The translations under genes and the position numbers were made by a program. From NCBI GenBank assembly GCA_035560235.1, contig DATMAG010000090.1:1-64000 (forward strand): a stretch of DNA of 64,000 nucleotides, read 5' to 3'. The notes beneath the pieces were generated by a model that was given only the letters and a program-made list of their open reading frames with translations, was not told the origin of the DNA and ran no database searches. Positions 20,801 to 28,615 of this stretch are shown here, piece after piece. How positions within the stretch are numbered: position 1 is the stretch's first letter; every line of letters starts with the position of its first letter. Origin of the DNA: DASRDU01 sp035560235. GTDB lineage: Bacteria > Acidobacteriota > Blastocatellia > RBC074.

Positions 20801-21710
20801 TCTGCAGGGACCTGATGCGTGACCTGGTGCTGAGATATTCCGTGGCATAGACGGTTCGCATCAGGTGGCGCATTTCATCTCTCAGGCGCTGATACTTGCG
20901 GGCCTTTGAGGCCTGTCGTCTGAGGGCGTTGTGCTGTCGTTCGACCTCGGCAATAATGTCGGTGATGCGTGACAGGTTCTGCCTGCTGGCTTCGAGTTTG
21001 AGTTCAGCCGCGTGCTGGCGCAGCCGGAATCTGGAAATTCCGGCTGCTTCTTCGATGAGAGTTCGCCGCTCGAGTGGCTTGGCCGACAGGATCTGGCCGA
21101 CGCGGCCCTGTTCGATGATGGCATAGTGAGCGCCGCTGAGGCCCGTGCCCGCGAACAGTTCCTGAATATCGCGCAGGCGGCAGGGTTTTCCATTCAGTTC
21201 GTACTCGCTTTCGCCTGATCGGTAAAGTCTGCGTCCGATAACGAATCGTTCACCTGCGCGGAATTGGCGGAATTGAAAGTTAAGATCGGATGGAGCACCT
21301 GCTGCATAACCATTAGCGGAAGTATGAGCGGAAGTATGAGCGGAAACAGGGTATTGGGAAGAGTGCCCGTCACCTTCAGCAGACAGCAGATCGGTGGATG
21401 GCAGGGGATTCTGACTCGGCATAGTGCCGGGGCAGAACTCCTCCTGCACAACCAGAGTCAGCAGAACTTCAGCCATCCCTGCAGGCGGACGATTGCGGCT
21501 GCCCTGGAAGATAACGTCTTCCATCTTTCTGCCGCGCAGGGCTCTGGCCTTTTGTTCTCCGATGACCCAGTTGATGGCATCAGCCACATTGCTTTTGCCG
21601 CAACCATTGGGTCCGACCACGGCTGTAATTCCGGTCTGATCGAAGACGATTTCAGTTGAATCGCAGAAGGATTTGAAACCCTGAATCTGTACTTTCTCGA
21701 TTTTCAGCAT
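17829..21710 (-). CDS. smc: Chromosome segregation ATPase SMC
   Basis: Core subunit of the bacterial condensin, compacting and segregating the chromosome. Walker A GPNGCGKS is at 33-40. Two long coiled coils flank a hinge (about 520-690, with GRVGLLI and GGTFVAGGSH). The C-terminal head carries the ABC signature LLSGGEKA and Walker B FCLLDEVDAPLD. About 1293 residues is roughly 100 longer than usual. Extra length comes from a low-complexity insertion at about 91-143 (containing SAHTSAHTSANG, encoded by a 12-bp tandem repeat near 21310-21345) and an acidic insertion before the C-terminal coil. Start MLKIEKVQIQGF at 21710 matches family starts; an in-frame ATG at 21731 lies nearer the promoter. 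ScpA/ScpB genes are not in the window. Confidence 0.95.
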   Translation of the reverse strand: MLKIEKVQIQGFKSFCDSTEIVFDQTGITAVVGPNGCGKSNVADAINWVIGEQKARALRGRKMEDVIFQGSRNRPPAGMAEVLLTLVVQEEFCPGTMPSQNPLPSTDLLSAEGDGHSSQYPVSAHTSAHTSANGYAAGAPSDLNFQFRQFRAGERFVIGRRLYRSGESEYELNGKPCRLRDIQELFAGTGLSGAHYAIIEQGRVGQILSAKPLERRTLIEEAAGISRFRLRQHAAELKLEASRQNLSRITDIIAEVERQHNALRRQASKARKYQRLRDEMRHLMRTVYATEYLSTRSRIRSLQTRLNSIQEQEADQQKKAADLEAAQRETAHLVNQIESEASDARQQVSELTFEAERTRQQKVHLTEQLRSTTSRSSEQEQERNLLVSRREIIEQEILRLSRDIRQIEEEISHSSRILMSDEKENASAQERLSATETRLDELRQGTYESATQLERWRQLERQFTDTLERHRQKITGLLTEKERAGRQLSETLEQQRSVNASLSSVHSEHTRLTGLLSETEDELTSCRNRKQLIEARLSDTRNRLTAAEHRLLSLSEIDRKKTPFTEAVQEIIRLTSGNGNNTPLPHVSGTLADFIHVPAEYESTVELALKEELQYVLVQQMDDALAIINLLNTSEHGRVGLLITGPQQNNTPEPSPGASGEIITNNYSHSQQIRLLSLLGLSPGLSSILKKALPQLADAVVVNTMTEAIECSAVNASTLFIAKSGERVMGGTFVAGGSHLEKGTGILALKREISELSLKAAELRDEMGTTESELADLNIQAATLAARRSELDSQIRNIERTLPVLQEQLQQGERERERIENWLNVIEKERLQAESEVTEYSHKLEQAATAATAAAETQAVLEREILSVQGEVTRLRQEAEEIRSRLASSRAELAAGTERRRAILNDLRRLEDESREYQNRLARQEMAALQEQVRIAEITASLSALDTRTEELEAEKLTASAHLEEITVRLSECKRRAEELDEQTRAVRNTQAALRDERGNLEIEIARHSSTLQHLSENCRNDLNEEIETVSQEQETAGADDPSLTHSPGISRDRYQTLDIEEEEEESDLQPAHQTAGADADTAKSRLAALREKIDKMGPVNLVALEELSQTAERLDFLLAQKSDIENALADTQSAINEIKRRSKERFREAFNTINANFSQTFRELFGGGHGEMTLIDENDLLESGIEIIAQPPGKRLQNVLLLSGGEKAMTAIALVMAIFKYRPSPFCLLDEVDAPLDEINIGRFADKITEMSRQTQFMIITHNKRTMEAAGTLYGVTMEDPGVSRLVSVRLS

Positions 21711-21755
21711 GACTGGATAAATACTATTCATTGTGCCCGGCCTGGATAAGAATAC

Positions 21756-21785
21756 ACTCTAAGGTAGTTTCGTCGCACCTGTCAA
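21756..21785 (-). promoter_or_regulatory. Promoter of smc
   Basis: Minus strand TTGACA (21785-21780), 18-bp spacer, TAGAGT (21761-21756), giving a leader of about 20 nt to ATG 21731 or 40 nt to ATG 21710. Confidence 0.6.
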
Positions 21786-21887
21786 ATCGGGTTTCCCTGG
21801 ACGCCTTCAGATCTGGTCTGAATGATTGCTAATGATTGCTGAGGGATTGCAGGATAAACTTAATCTTCATTATCAGACGCGGACGGT

Positions 21888-24215
21888 ATGCTGGCAAAGA
21901 GATTCTCTTTCACAATAGCGACTTACATTATCCGGGAAACAATCCCCTATTACATTATCTCGGCAGGCCTGCTCACATTTATCATTTATGCACAGCAGTT
22001 TATCAGACAGACAGAGATCTTTCAGATTGACGGTCAGCTCTCGCTCACCCTGCGGACAATGGCGTGCCTGCTGCCTGGGATACTCACCATCACGATTCCA
22101 TTCGCAGCACTGCTCTCAACACTGCTCGTCATCAATCAGCTCTCCAGCAACCGCGAATCCGTCAGCATCAGCGCAAGTGGAATGAGCACAGCGCAAACAG
22201 CTGTGCCGCTGATGCTTCTCGGCCTGGGAGCCACGACGATTACTCTGGCCCTCACAATATATGTCAATCCGCTGAGTATCAGATCTCTCAAAAATCTCAG
22301 AATTCAGGCGCTGAAACGAGCCCTGGAACTGAGAATCAAGCCACAGACTCTGACCAGTGTCTTCAGGGATTACCTCATCTATATCAACAGCGTCTCTCAG
22401 GATTCCGGCGAGTGGAAAGGCATCTTCGTCTACCATCCAACATCAGAGAACGGGGCTTTGATCGTCAGCGCAGCAAGAGGACGGATACAGGTAGTCTCCC
22501 CTCTCAACGAACCCGGCATCATCGGTATCCAGATGGAGGACGGGATCACAATTACCAGCGGCAACACCGGCAACCAGCAGTCGCAGACCACCACAAAATT
22601 CAAGCGCTCGTACATTAAGTTATCAGACTCAGATTCGGACACCACTCTTCTGTCCGACCAGCCCGGCAGAACAGTTCAGGAACTGTCTTTCTCACAACTT
22701 GCATCGCAAGCCACCAATCTGCCCCGGAACAGCGCTGAACAGAGACAGGCCACCATCGAATGGCATAAAAGACTCGCCCTGGCAGCCAGTGCAGTCGTGC
22801 TGGTGATGCTGGCCATCCCGATCGGACTGGCCTTGTCCGGCATTTCAGGGCGAACATCCACAGTCATCCTCGGGCTGGCCATCGCTACAGGCTACTATTT
22901 CGCAACGATAGCCGGACAAAATCTGACAATGACAGGTGTTACTCCCCCTTTCGCAGGGCTGTGGGCCGCCAGCGCCCTGGGAATCTCAATCAGTCTTCTG
23001 ACAACCCTGAAGCAACGCCGGATTGCAGAACTGGCAGGCAATCTGCTCCCTGACCTCAAATCACATCTCTTCAGAAAGGCTCCAGCAGCCGCCAATCCCG
23101 CAGCAGGAAAAGAATTTCGCGGTGGCAAAGTATTAAATACCGTCAGCTTAATGCTGCTCAGCGAGTTCGCAAAATTCGCCGCGCTTTCAACCCTGACGAT
23201 CGTCACGCTGACCATCATCTTCACTCTGTCCGATCTTGTTCCTTCAATAGCCAGAAACCGCGTGCCGCTGCAGTTCGTTGCCGGATACCTGTGGCAGCTC
23301 TCTCCGCAACTCCTGTATCTGTGTACCCCATTCGGGCTGCTGCTCGGAATGCTCTTTACCTTCGGGTTGCTGACCAGAACCAGCCAGCTGACTGCCCTCT
23401 CAGCTCACGGGCTCAGCCCATATCAGATCTTTCTGCCGCTCATCACCGCCGCAATAGTAACCAGCCTCGCCCTGTTTTACCTGTCGGAGAAGGTCCTGCC
23501 CGAAAGCAACCGCAGACAGGATGAGCGATACAACCGGATCAAGGGGCGCAATGCCGAACAGGCAACCATGGCCTTCGGGCAGAAGTGGGTCTACGGGACT
23601 GATCACAGGCTCTACAGTTTCCAGCACATAAGCGAATCTAACCATCTGCTTAATGCAACTGTTTATAACCTCGATAACCCCTCGCACACGCTCTGCGAAA
23701 TCACCCATGCTGACAGAGCAGTCCGGATCAGTGACAACGTCTGGCAGGCTGTCAGCGGAGGCTGGCACGAAAACTTCTGCGACAACGCCGGTCAGAACAG
23801 ACCAGACCATCCGGCCAGCTTTCAGGTTGCCGAAGGTGTGGCCCTGTTCAGGAGAACCACCAGTGAATCAAGCAAGATGAACCTCAGTTCACTGGCTCGG
23901 CATATCAGGCAGCTCTCAGCCGCAGGGATCCCTGCTTCCAGCCTGAAAGTGGATCTGGAAAAGAAAAAGGTCTTCCCATTCTTCAGCCTGGTCCTGATTG
24001 TTCTGGCCTTCCCGTTCTGCCTCACGGCCACCAGCAGACGCCTGCTGGTCAGACTCAATCTGAGCCTGATCCTCTGCCTGACTTTCTGGACAGTCTCCCA
24101 CCTTCTCGAATCTATGGGAAAACAAGGGCGATTGTCAGCCGAACTGGCTGTCTGGGGCGGACCGGCTGCCTTCCTTGCGCTGGGGATATACCTCTTCTTC
24201 AGAGTCGGGAAATAA
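21888..24215 (+). CDS. LptF-LptG fusion, lipopolysaccharide export permease
   Basis: Inner-membrane permease of the Lpt machine that extracts lipopolysaccharide, normally a heterodimer of two homologous proteins (YjgP and YjgQ families). Here 775 residues hold both. The first half (about 1-400) has membrane segments near 15-35, 58-85, 100-125 and 305-390 around a periplasmic beta-jellyroll. A short linker (about 405-420, AAANPAAGKEFRGG) is followed by the second half (about 425-775) with the same pattern (AKFAALSTLTIVTLTIIFTL, LYLCTPFGLLLGMLFTFGLL, then FFSLVLIVLAFPFCLTA). The frame is continuous. It is divergent from smc and ends at a bidirectional terminator shared with ahcY. Confidence 0.88.
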   Translation: MLAKRFSFTIATYIIRETIPYYIISAGLLTFIIYAQQFIRQTEIFQIDGQLSLTLRTMACLLPGILTITIPFAALLSTLLVINQLSSNRESVSISASGMSTAQTAVPLMLLGLGATTITLALTIYVNPLSIRSLKNLRIQALKRALELRIKPQTLTSVFRDYLIYINSVSQDSGEWKGIFVYHPTSENGALIVSAARGRIQVVSPLNEPGIIGIQMEDGITITSGNTGNQQSQTTTKFKRSYIKLSDSDSDTTLLSDQPGRTVQELSFSQLASQATNLPRNSAEQRQATIEWHKRLALAASAVVLVMLAIPIGLALSGISGRTSTVILGLAIATGYYFATIAGQNLTMTGVTPPFAGLWAASALGISISLLTTLKQRRIAELAGNLLPDLKSHLFRKAPAAANPAAGKEFRGGKVLNTVSLMLLSEFAKFAALSTLTIVTLTIIFTLSDLVPSIARNRVPLQFVAGYLWQLSPQLLYLCTPFGLLLGMLFTFGLLTRTSQLTALSAHGLSPYQIFLPLITAAIVTSLALFYLSEKVLPESNRRQDERYNRIKGRNAEQATMAFGQKWVYGTDHRLYSFQHISESNHLLNATVYNLDNPSHTLCEITHADRAVRISDNVWQAVSGGWHENFCDNAGQNRPDHPASFQVAEGVALFRRTTSESSKMNLSSLARHIRQLSAAGIPASSLKVDLEKKKVFPFFSLVLIVLAFPFCLTATSRRLLVRLNLSLILCLTFWTVSHLLESMGKQGRLSAELAVWGGPAAFLALGIYLFFRVGK

Positions 24216-24235
24216 CTGAATCACGTGGCAGTCTG

Positions 24236-24271
24236 AAAAAAAAATCGGGCTGAAAACATCAGCCCGATTTT
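24236..24271. terminator. Bidirectional terminator between lptFG and ahcY
   Basis: aaaatcgggctga (24241-24253) and tcagcccgatttt (24259-24271) form a 13-bp stem with a 5-nt loop. The A run at 24236-24244 and the T run at 24268-24271 allow termination from both sides. Confidence 0.85.
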
Positions 24272-24300
24272 AACAGATATCTCAGGTGATACGTGAAGTC

Positions 24301-25557
24301 TCAGGTTCCAACCTGCCAGCTGTTCATATATTCAAGCTGTTCCGGGGTTGGCTGATCAATTTTCAACTGCATTGCCGCCAGTTTCAGCCGGGCAATCTCA
24401 AGATCCACCTCTTCAGGCAGCAGATGAACTTCAGGTGTCAGTTCACCTTTCTTCCTGACCAGATATTCCACGGAAAGCGCCTGATTGGCAAAGCTCATGT
24501 CCATGACGCTCGCCGGATGCCCTTCCGCCGCCGCAAGATTAATCAGTCGCCCTTCTCCCAGAACTATGATTCCACGGCCATCAGGCAGTCTGTATTCTTC
24601 GACAAACGGGCGCACCTGCACTTTCTCAGTCGCCAGCGCCGACAGTCCGGTCAGGTTGATCTCCAGATCGAAATGGCCGGAATTACAGACGATCGCGCCG
24701 TTCTTCATCCTTCCAAAGTGCGACAGATCAATGACGTGGCGATTGCCGGTCACCGTAATGAAAACATCACCCAGCGGGGCTGCCTCTTCCAGCGGCATCA
24801 CCCTGAAACCATCCATTGCCGCTTCAAGCGCCCGGATCGGATGGATCTCGGTCACGATCACATTTGCCCCGAGTCCCCGCCCGCGCATCGCCACCCCCTT
24901 GCCACACCAGCCATACCCGACCACTACCAGCGTCCTGCCGGCCAGCAGAATATTGGTCGCTCTGATCACCCCGTCCAGCGTGCTCTGCCCCGTCCCGTAA
25001 CGGTTATCGAACATATGCTTCGTCTGAGCATCGTTGACAGCAATGGCCGGAAATTTCAAAACGCCATCCCTGAGCATGGCGCGCAAGCGATTGATTCCGG
25101 TCGTAGTCTCTTCTGTCGTCCCGATTATATCTCCAGCCTGCTCAGGCCTCTCCCTGACCAGCGTGGCAACCACGTCTGAACCATCATCAATAATCAGATG
25201 CGGCTTGTGATCAAGAGCGCGACGAACGTGCCTGTTATATGTCTCGGTGCTTTCACCCTTGACCGCAAAGACGGGGATTCCATATTCATGCACCAGCGCC
25301 GCCGCCACGTCATCCTGAGTGCTCAGGGGATTGGAGGCGATCAGGACGGCATCGGCCCCCGCAGCCTGCAGTGCGCGGGCCAGATTGGCTGTCTCAGTAG
25401 TGATATGTGCGCAGGCCACCAGACGCAGTCCCTGCAGCGGCTTTTCAGTCTGAAACCGCTCGCGGATCATTCGCAGCACGGGCATCTCCCTCTCCGCCCA
25501 CTCAATCCGCCTGCGGCCTTCACCAGCCAGATTTTTGTCCCTGATTTCGAAATCCAT
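24301..25557 (-). CDS. ahcY: Adenosylhomocysteinase (S-adenosylhomocysteine hydrolase)
   Basis: NAD-dependent cytosolic enzyme splitting S-adenosylhomocysteine to homocysteine and adenosine, which relieves methyltransferase product inhibition. NAD-binding motif GYGWCGKGVAMRGRGLGA, substrate residues in AHITTETANL and NDAQTKHMFDNRYGTGQS, and NSGHFDLEI are all present. At 418 residues it is the short form without the roughly 40-residue insertion of eukaryotic-type enzymes. It follows metK by 31 nt on the same strand with a good ribosome binding site (aagggg), so both halves of the SAM cycle are cotranscribed. Confidence 0.95.
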   Translation of the reverse strand: MDFEIRDKNLAGEGRRRIEWAEREMPVLRMIRERFQTEKPLQGLRLVACAHITTETANLARALQAAGADAVLIASNPLSTQDDVAAALVHEYGIPVFAVKGESTETYNRHVRRALDHKPHLIIDDGSDVVATLVRERPEQAGDIIGTTEETTTGINRLRAMLRDGVLKFPAIAVNDAQTKHMFDNRYGTGQSTLDGVIRATNILLAGRTLVVVGYGWCGKGVAMRGRGLGANVIVTEIHPIRALEAAMDGFRVMPLEEAAPLGDVFITVTGNRHVIDLSHFGRMKNGAIVCNSGHFDLEINLTGLSALATEKVQVRPFVEEYRLPDGRGIIVLGEGRLINLAAAEGHPASVMDMSFANQALSVEYLVRKKGELTPEVHLLPEEVDLEIARLKLAAMQLKIDQPTPEQLEYMNSWQVGT

Positions 25558-25588
25558 TCACTTCAGCCCCTTTCGTTCTTCATCAGTT

Positions 25589-26740
25589 TCACAGACCGGC
25601 ATCCTGCCTGAGCCGCTCAGCCTTGTTTACCTGCTCCCAGGTAAATCCGTCCTCACTCCGGCCGAAATGCCCGAAGGCTGCCGTCGCCTTGTAGAGCGGT
25701 CGCCTGAGGTCAAGCGATTCGATGATTCCCCGCGGAGTCAGGTGAAAACTGGCCCTGACAATCTCTGACAGTTTGTCCTCATCCACACGGGAAGTGCCAA
25801 AGCAGTCCAGATATACCGAGACAGGGTCAGCCACTCCGATGGCATAAGCGAGCTGCACCTGGCAGCGCTCGGCAATCCCTGCAGCCACCACATTCTTGGC
25901 AATGTATCTGGCCATGTAGCAGGCCGACCGATCAACCTTTGTCGGATCCTTCCCTGAAAAAGCGCCGCCGCCATGCGGCGCTGCGCCGCCATATGTATCC
26001 ACAATGATCTTGCGTCCGGTCAGCCCCGTGTCTCCCTGCGGGCCTCCGACCACAAATCGCCCGGTCGGGTTCACGTAATATCTGGTATTCCGGTCCAGCA
26101 GTTCCCCCGGAATCGTCTGACGGATGACCTGATCCAGCAGATCCTCACGAATCTGCTCGTTTGAGACCTCCGGACTGTGCTGAGTGGAGATAACTACTGC
26201 ATCGACCCTGACCGGCCTGCCATTGTCATATTCAACAGTCACCTGTGATTTCCCATCCGGACGCAGGTAATCGAGCACTCCCGAACGCCGCAATTCGCTC
26301 AGGCGGCGAACCAGTTTGTGCGCAAGCTGGATAGGCAGCGGCATCAGTTCAGCAGTTTCATTGCAGGCATATCCGAACATCAGCCCCTGATCCCCTGCTC
26401 CGCCAGTGTCGACGCCCATGGCGATGTCAGGCGACTGCCTGTCAATGGTTGAAACCACTGCGCACGTATCGCAGTCGAACCCGTACTTGGCCCGGGTGTA
26501 TCCGATCTCTCTGACCGTATTACGCGCCACGCCCGCAAGATCCACCTGCGCGCTGGTGGTGATTTCACCGCTGATGACTATCAGTCCGGTCGTCACCAGC
26601 GTCTCGCAGGCCACACGCCCTGTCGGATCCTGCCGCAGAACTTCATCCAGAATGCCATCTGAAATCTGATCGGCTATCTTGTCGGGGTGACCTTCCGTTA
26701 CAGATTCCGAGGTAAACAGGAATCTTCCTTTCTGTCTCAT
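25589..26740 (-). CDS. metK: S-adenosylmethionine synthetase
   Basis: Makes SAM from methionine and ATP. The 383-residue protein has the signature GHPDKIADQISDGILDE at the N-terminus, the P-loop-like GAGDQGLMFGYA, and GGGAFSGKDPTKVDRS. Length is normal. ATG 26740 is preceded by aggag at 9 nt spacing. First gene of a metK-ahcY operon with a roughly 200-nt leader shared as divergent intergenic space with lpxD. Confidence 0.96.
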   Translation of the reverse strand: MRQKGRFLFTSESVTEGHPDKIADQISDGILDEVLRQDPTGRVACETLVTTGLIVISGEITTSAQVDLAGVARNTVREIGYTRAKYGFDCDTCAVVSTIDRQSPDIAMGVDTGGAGDQGLMFGYACNETAELMPLPIQLAHKLVRRLSELRRSGVLDYLRPDGKSQVTVEYDNGRPVRVDAVVISTQHSPEVSNEQIREDLLDQVIRQTIPGELLDRNTRYYVNPTGRFVVGGPQGDTGLTGRKIIVDTYGGAAPHGGGAFSGKDPTKVDRSACYMARYIAKNVVAAGIAERCQVQLAYAIGVADPVSVYLDCFGTSRVDEDKLSEIVRASFHLTPRGIIESLDLRRPLYKATAAFGHFGRSEDGFTWEQVNKAERLRQDAGL

Positions 26741-26967
26741 TACTTTTATCTCCTCACAAATGGTTTGCCTGAGTTGCCTGCTTCAGCGATAACTCCGGGA
26801 TTAAAAAGACACACGCCGGGCGAGCCCGTCCGGCCAGCAGGCGTTGACAGGCCCTGTTGCTCACCGTAATCTTCAGTGTCATGCTCAAATCTGGATTGCT
26901 GCAGATCAGCGATCTTGAGGTATCTGGTGACCCGTGAGAATTACACAGCTTTTCAGGAGAGTCAAGC
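26741..26967 (-). promoter_or_regulatory. Possible structured leader of metK-ahcY
   Basis: Read on the minus strand, the space upstream of metK contains alternative GC-rich stems (gccgg...ccggc, or cgggc-tc-gcccg, near 26813-26835). They are followed after about 8 nt by tttttaat (26799-26806), some 60 nt before the start codon. This could be an attenuator. I do not see the SAM-I conserved core or an SAH riboswitch consensus. The plus-strand end also holds the ribosome binding site of lpxD. Confidence 0.25.
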
Positions 26968-28086
26968 TTGACTAATATTGACGTCAGAGGACGTTATCAG
27001 ACTCAGGAAAAAGTCTTCCGGCTCCGCGAACTGAGCGAATATCTGGCCTGCGAACTGAGAGGCGACCCGGAACTTGTTATCACAGGCGTCTCCACCCTGG
27101 AGCGCGCCACGTCCTCGGAAATCTCTTTCCTTTCGAATCCCAAATACACACGTCAGGTCGACGCCAGCGAAGCCGCCGCTGTAATTACCAGTGATCCATC
27201 CGTCATTCCACAGGAGAAAGCGGCTCTGGTTTCCGCCAACCCTTACCTGGCTTTTGCCCGTGCTCTGGAACTTTTCACCTGCCCGCCACCGCTCAGACCG
27301 GGGATACATCCGACAGCTCTGGTTTCACCCACGGCGAAGTTGGGCACCGGAGTCTCAGTCGGGCCTTTCACCTTCATTGGCGAAGGAGTCCGGGTCGGAA
27401 ACGATGTGATCATTCGTTCCCACTGCTCCATTCACAACAACGTCGATATCGGCGATAAATGCCTCATACATTCACATTGCGTCATCCGCGAAGACTGCCG
27501 CCTGGGCTGCGAGGTGATTCTGCAGAATGGCGCGGTCATAGGCAGTGACGGTTTCGGGTATGCCCGCAGGGACGACCGATCCTGGCACAAGATCCCTCAG
27601 ACAGGCGTGGTCATCATCGAAGATCAGGTTGAAATCGGCGCCGGGGCTGTGATTGACCGTGCTACCATCGGCGAAACCAGAATCAGGCGCGGAGCCAAGA
27701 TTGACAACCTGGTGCAGGTCGGTCACGGGTCGGTAGTCGGCGAAGATACGCTGCTCTGTGCGCAGGTCGGTCTCGCTGGCAGCACCACTGTCGGCAATGA
27801 GGTCATCCTTGGAGGGCAGGTTGGCGCGGCCGGCCATCTGACAATCGGAGACAGAGTCATCGCCACCGCTCAGACCGGGATTCCCGGTTCCGTACCGCCG
27901 GACTCCGTAATCTCAGGCTATCCGGCAATTCCCAATCGTGACTGGCTGAAGGCCTCCGCGATCTTTGCACAACTTCCCAGACTCTACAGAGAGATTAACT
28001 CGCTGAAAAGAAGGCTGGCAGCACTTGAAACCGCTGCCCCTTCCACGGCAGAAGGAGTTCATTCTTCAGATGACGGTAAAAATTGA
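26968..28086 (+). CDS. lpxD: UDP-3-O-acylglucosamine N-acyltransferase
   Basis: Third step of lipid A synthesis: transfers a hydroxyacyl chain from ACP to the 2-amino group of UDP-3-O-acyl-glucosamine. The N-terminal uridine-binding domain (about 15-110; ITGVSTLERA, EISFLSNPKY) is followed by a left-handed beta-helix of hexapeptide repeats (about 112-330) and a C-terminal helix. The catalytic His is His253 in NLVQVGHGS. Translation starts at TTG 26968, placed 7 nt after aggaga. The stop overlaps the start region of the next gene by 17 nt, so translation is probably coupled. Evidence, with lptFG, for an LPS-type outer membrane. Confidence 0.93.
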   Translation: MTNIDVRGRYQTQEKVFRLRELSEYLACELRGDPELVITGVSTLERATSSEISFLSNPKYTRQVDASEAAAVITSDPSVIPQEKAALVSANPYLAFARALELFTCPPPLRPGIHPTALVSPTAKLGTGVSVGPFTFIGEGVRVGNDVIIRSHCSIHNNVDIGDKCLIHSHCVIREDCRLGCEVILQNGAVIGSDGFGYARRDDRSWHKIPQTGVVIIEDQVEIGAGAVIDRATIGETRIRRGAKIDNLVQVGHGSVVGEDTLLCAQVGLAGSTTVGNEVILGGQVGAAGHLTIGDRVIATAQTGIPGSVPPDSVISGYPAIPNRDWLKASAIFAQLPRLYREINSLKRRLAALETAAPSTAEGVHSSDDGKN

Positions 28087-28615
28087 AAACAGGGCTTCAC
28101 TCAAAACTCCGCGCAATACAGAGAAGATTCTTCAGGCTGTCCTTGAAACCATTCCGCGCGAACATCTGCGCGGCCTGACCAGAATAGTTCTGGTTGACAC
28201 CATCGTGCCGGATCAGCGGATCAGCCTTCCGTCGGGAACAGAACTTCCGGGTCTGTATCATCCGAAAATGGGGGGACAGGCTCCGTGGTGCGAAATCGCC
28301 ATGGGCGCGCTGCTGCCGAACACCGGATTCTTCAAGCGGCTCGCCGCACGGCTCAATTACAAATCCAACCTCGCCGGCATCCTGCTGTCGCTGCAGGCCC
28401 AGCACTACTGTCTGACCATCGCGCACGGAATCCGGAAGGGACATCTGGAAGGAGCAGTCCGCTCATATACTGAGAAGTACTATGAATCCTGGCGGGAGTC
28501 GCAGGGCGGGTTGAGGGCACGCATCTTCAAGCCATTCCGGCCCTGGCTTGATCGCTGGGCCAGAAGTCTCAGAAAGAAGTATGAAGCTGAACAGAAGAAG
28601 AAACAGTCAGCCTGA
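28070..28615 (+). CDS. Conserved-looking protein of unknown function, coupled to lpxD
   Basis: Protein of 181 residues starting at ATG 28070 inside the end of lpxD and ending 9 nt inside the convergent parB gene. There is no signal peptide or transmembrane span. A central part (GTELPGLYHPKMGGQAPWCE) and a helical segment HYCLTIAHGIRKGHLEGAVR followed by SYTEKYYESW resemble the layout of minimal zinc peptidases (HExxH then E-x2-AE-x-Y). The expected HExxH reads H-x3-HG, so a zinc site is doubtful. The C-terminus is strongly basic and could bind nucleic acid or phospholipid. I do not recognise the family; coupling to lpxD hints at envelope biogenesis. Confidence 0.7.
   Translation: MTVKIENRASLKTPRNTEKILQAVLETIPREHLRGLTRIVLVDTIVPDQRISLPSGTELPGLYHPKMGGQAPWCEIAMGALLPNTGFFKRLAARLNYKSNLAGILLSLQAQHYCLTIAHGIRKGHLEGAVRSYTEKYYESWRESQGGLRARIFKPFRPWLDRWARSLRKKYEAEQKKKQSA

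Noticed and set aside
26741..26967. SAM-I or SAH riboswitch upstream of metK-ahcY
   Set aside because: The conserved SAM-I core and the SAH core were not visible on the minus strand; only a generic structured leader is reported.
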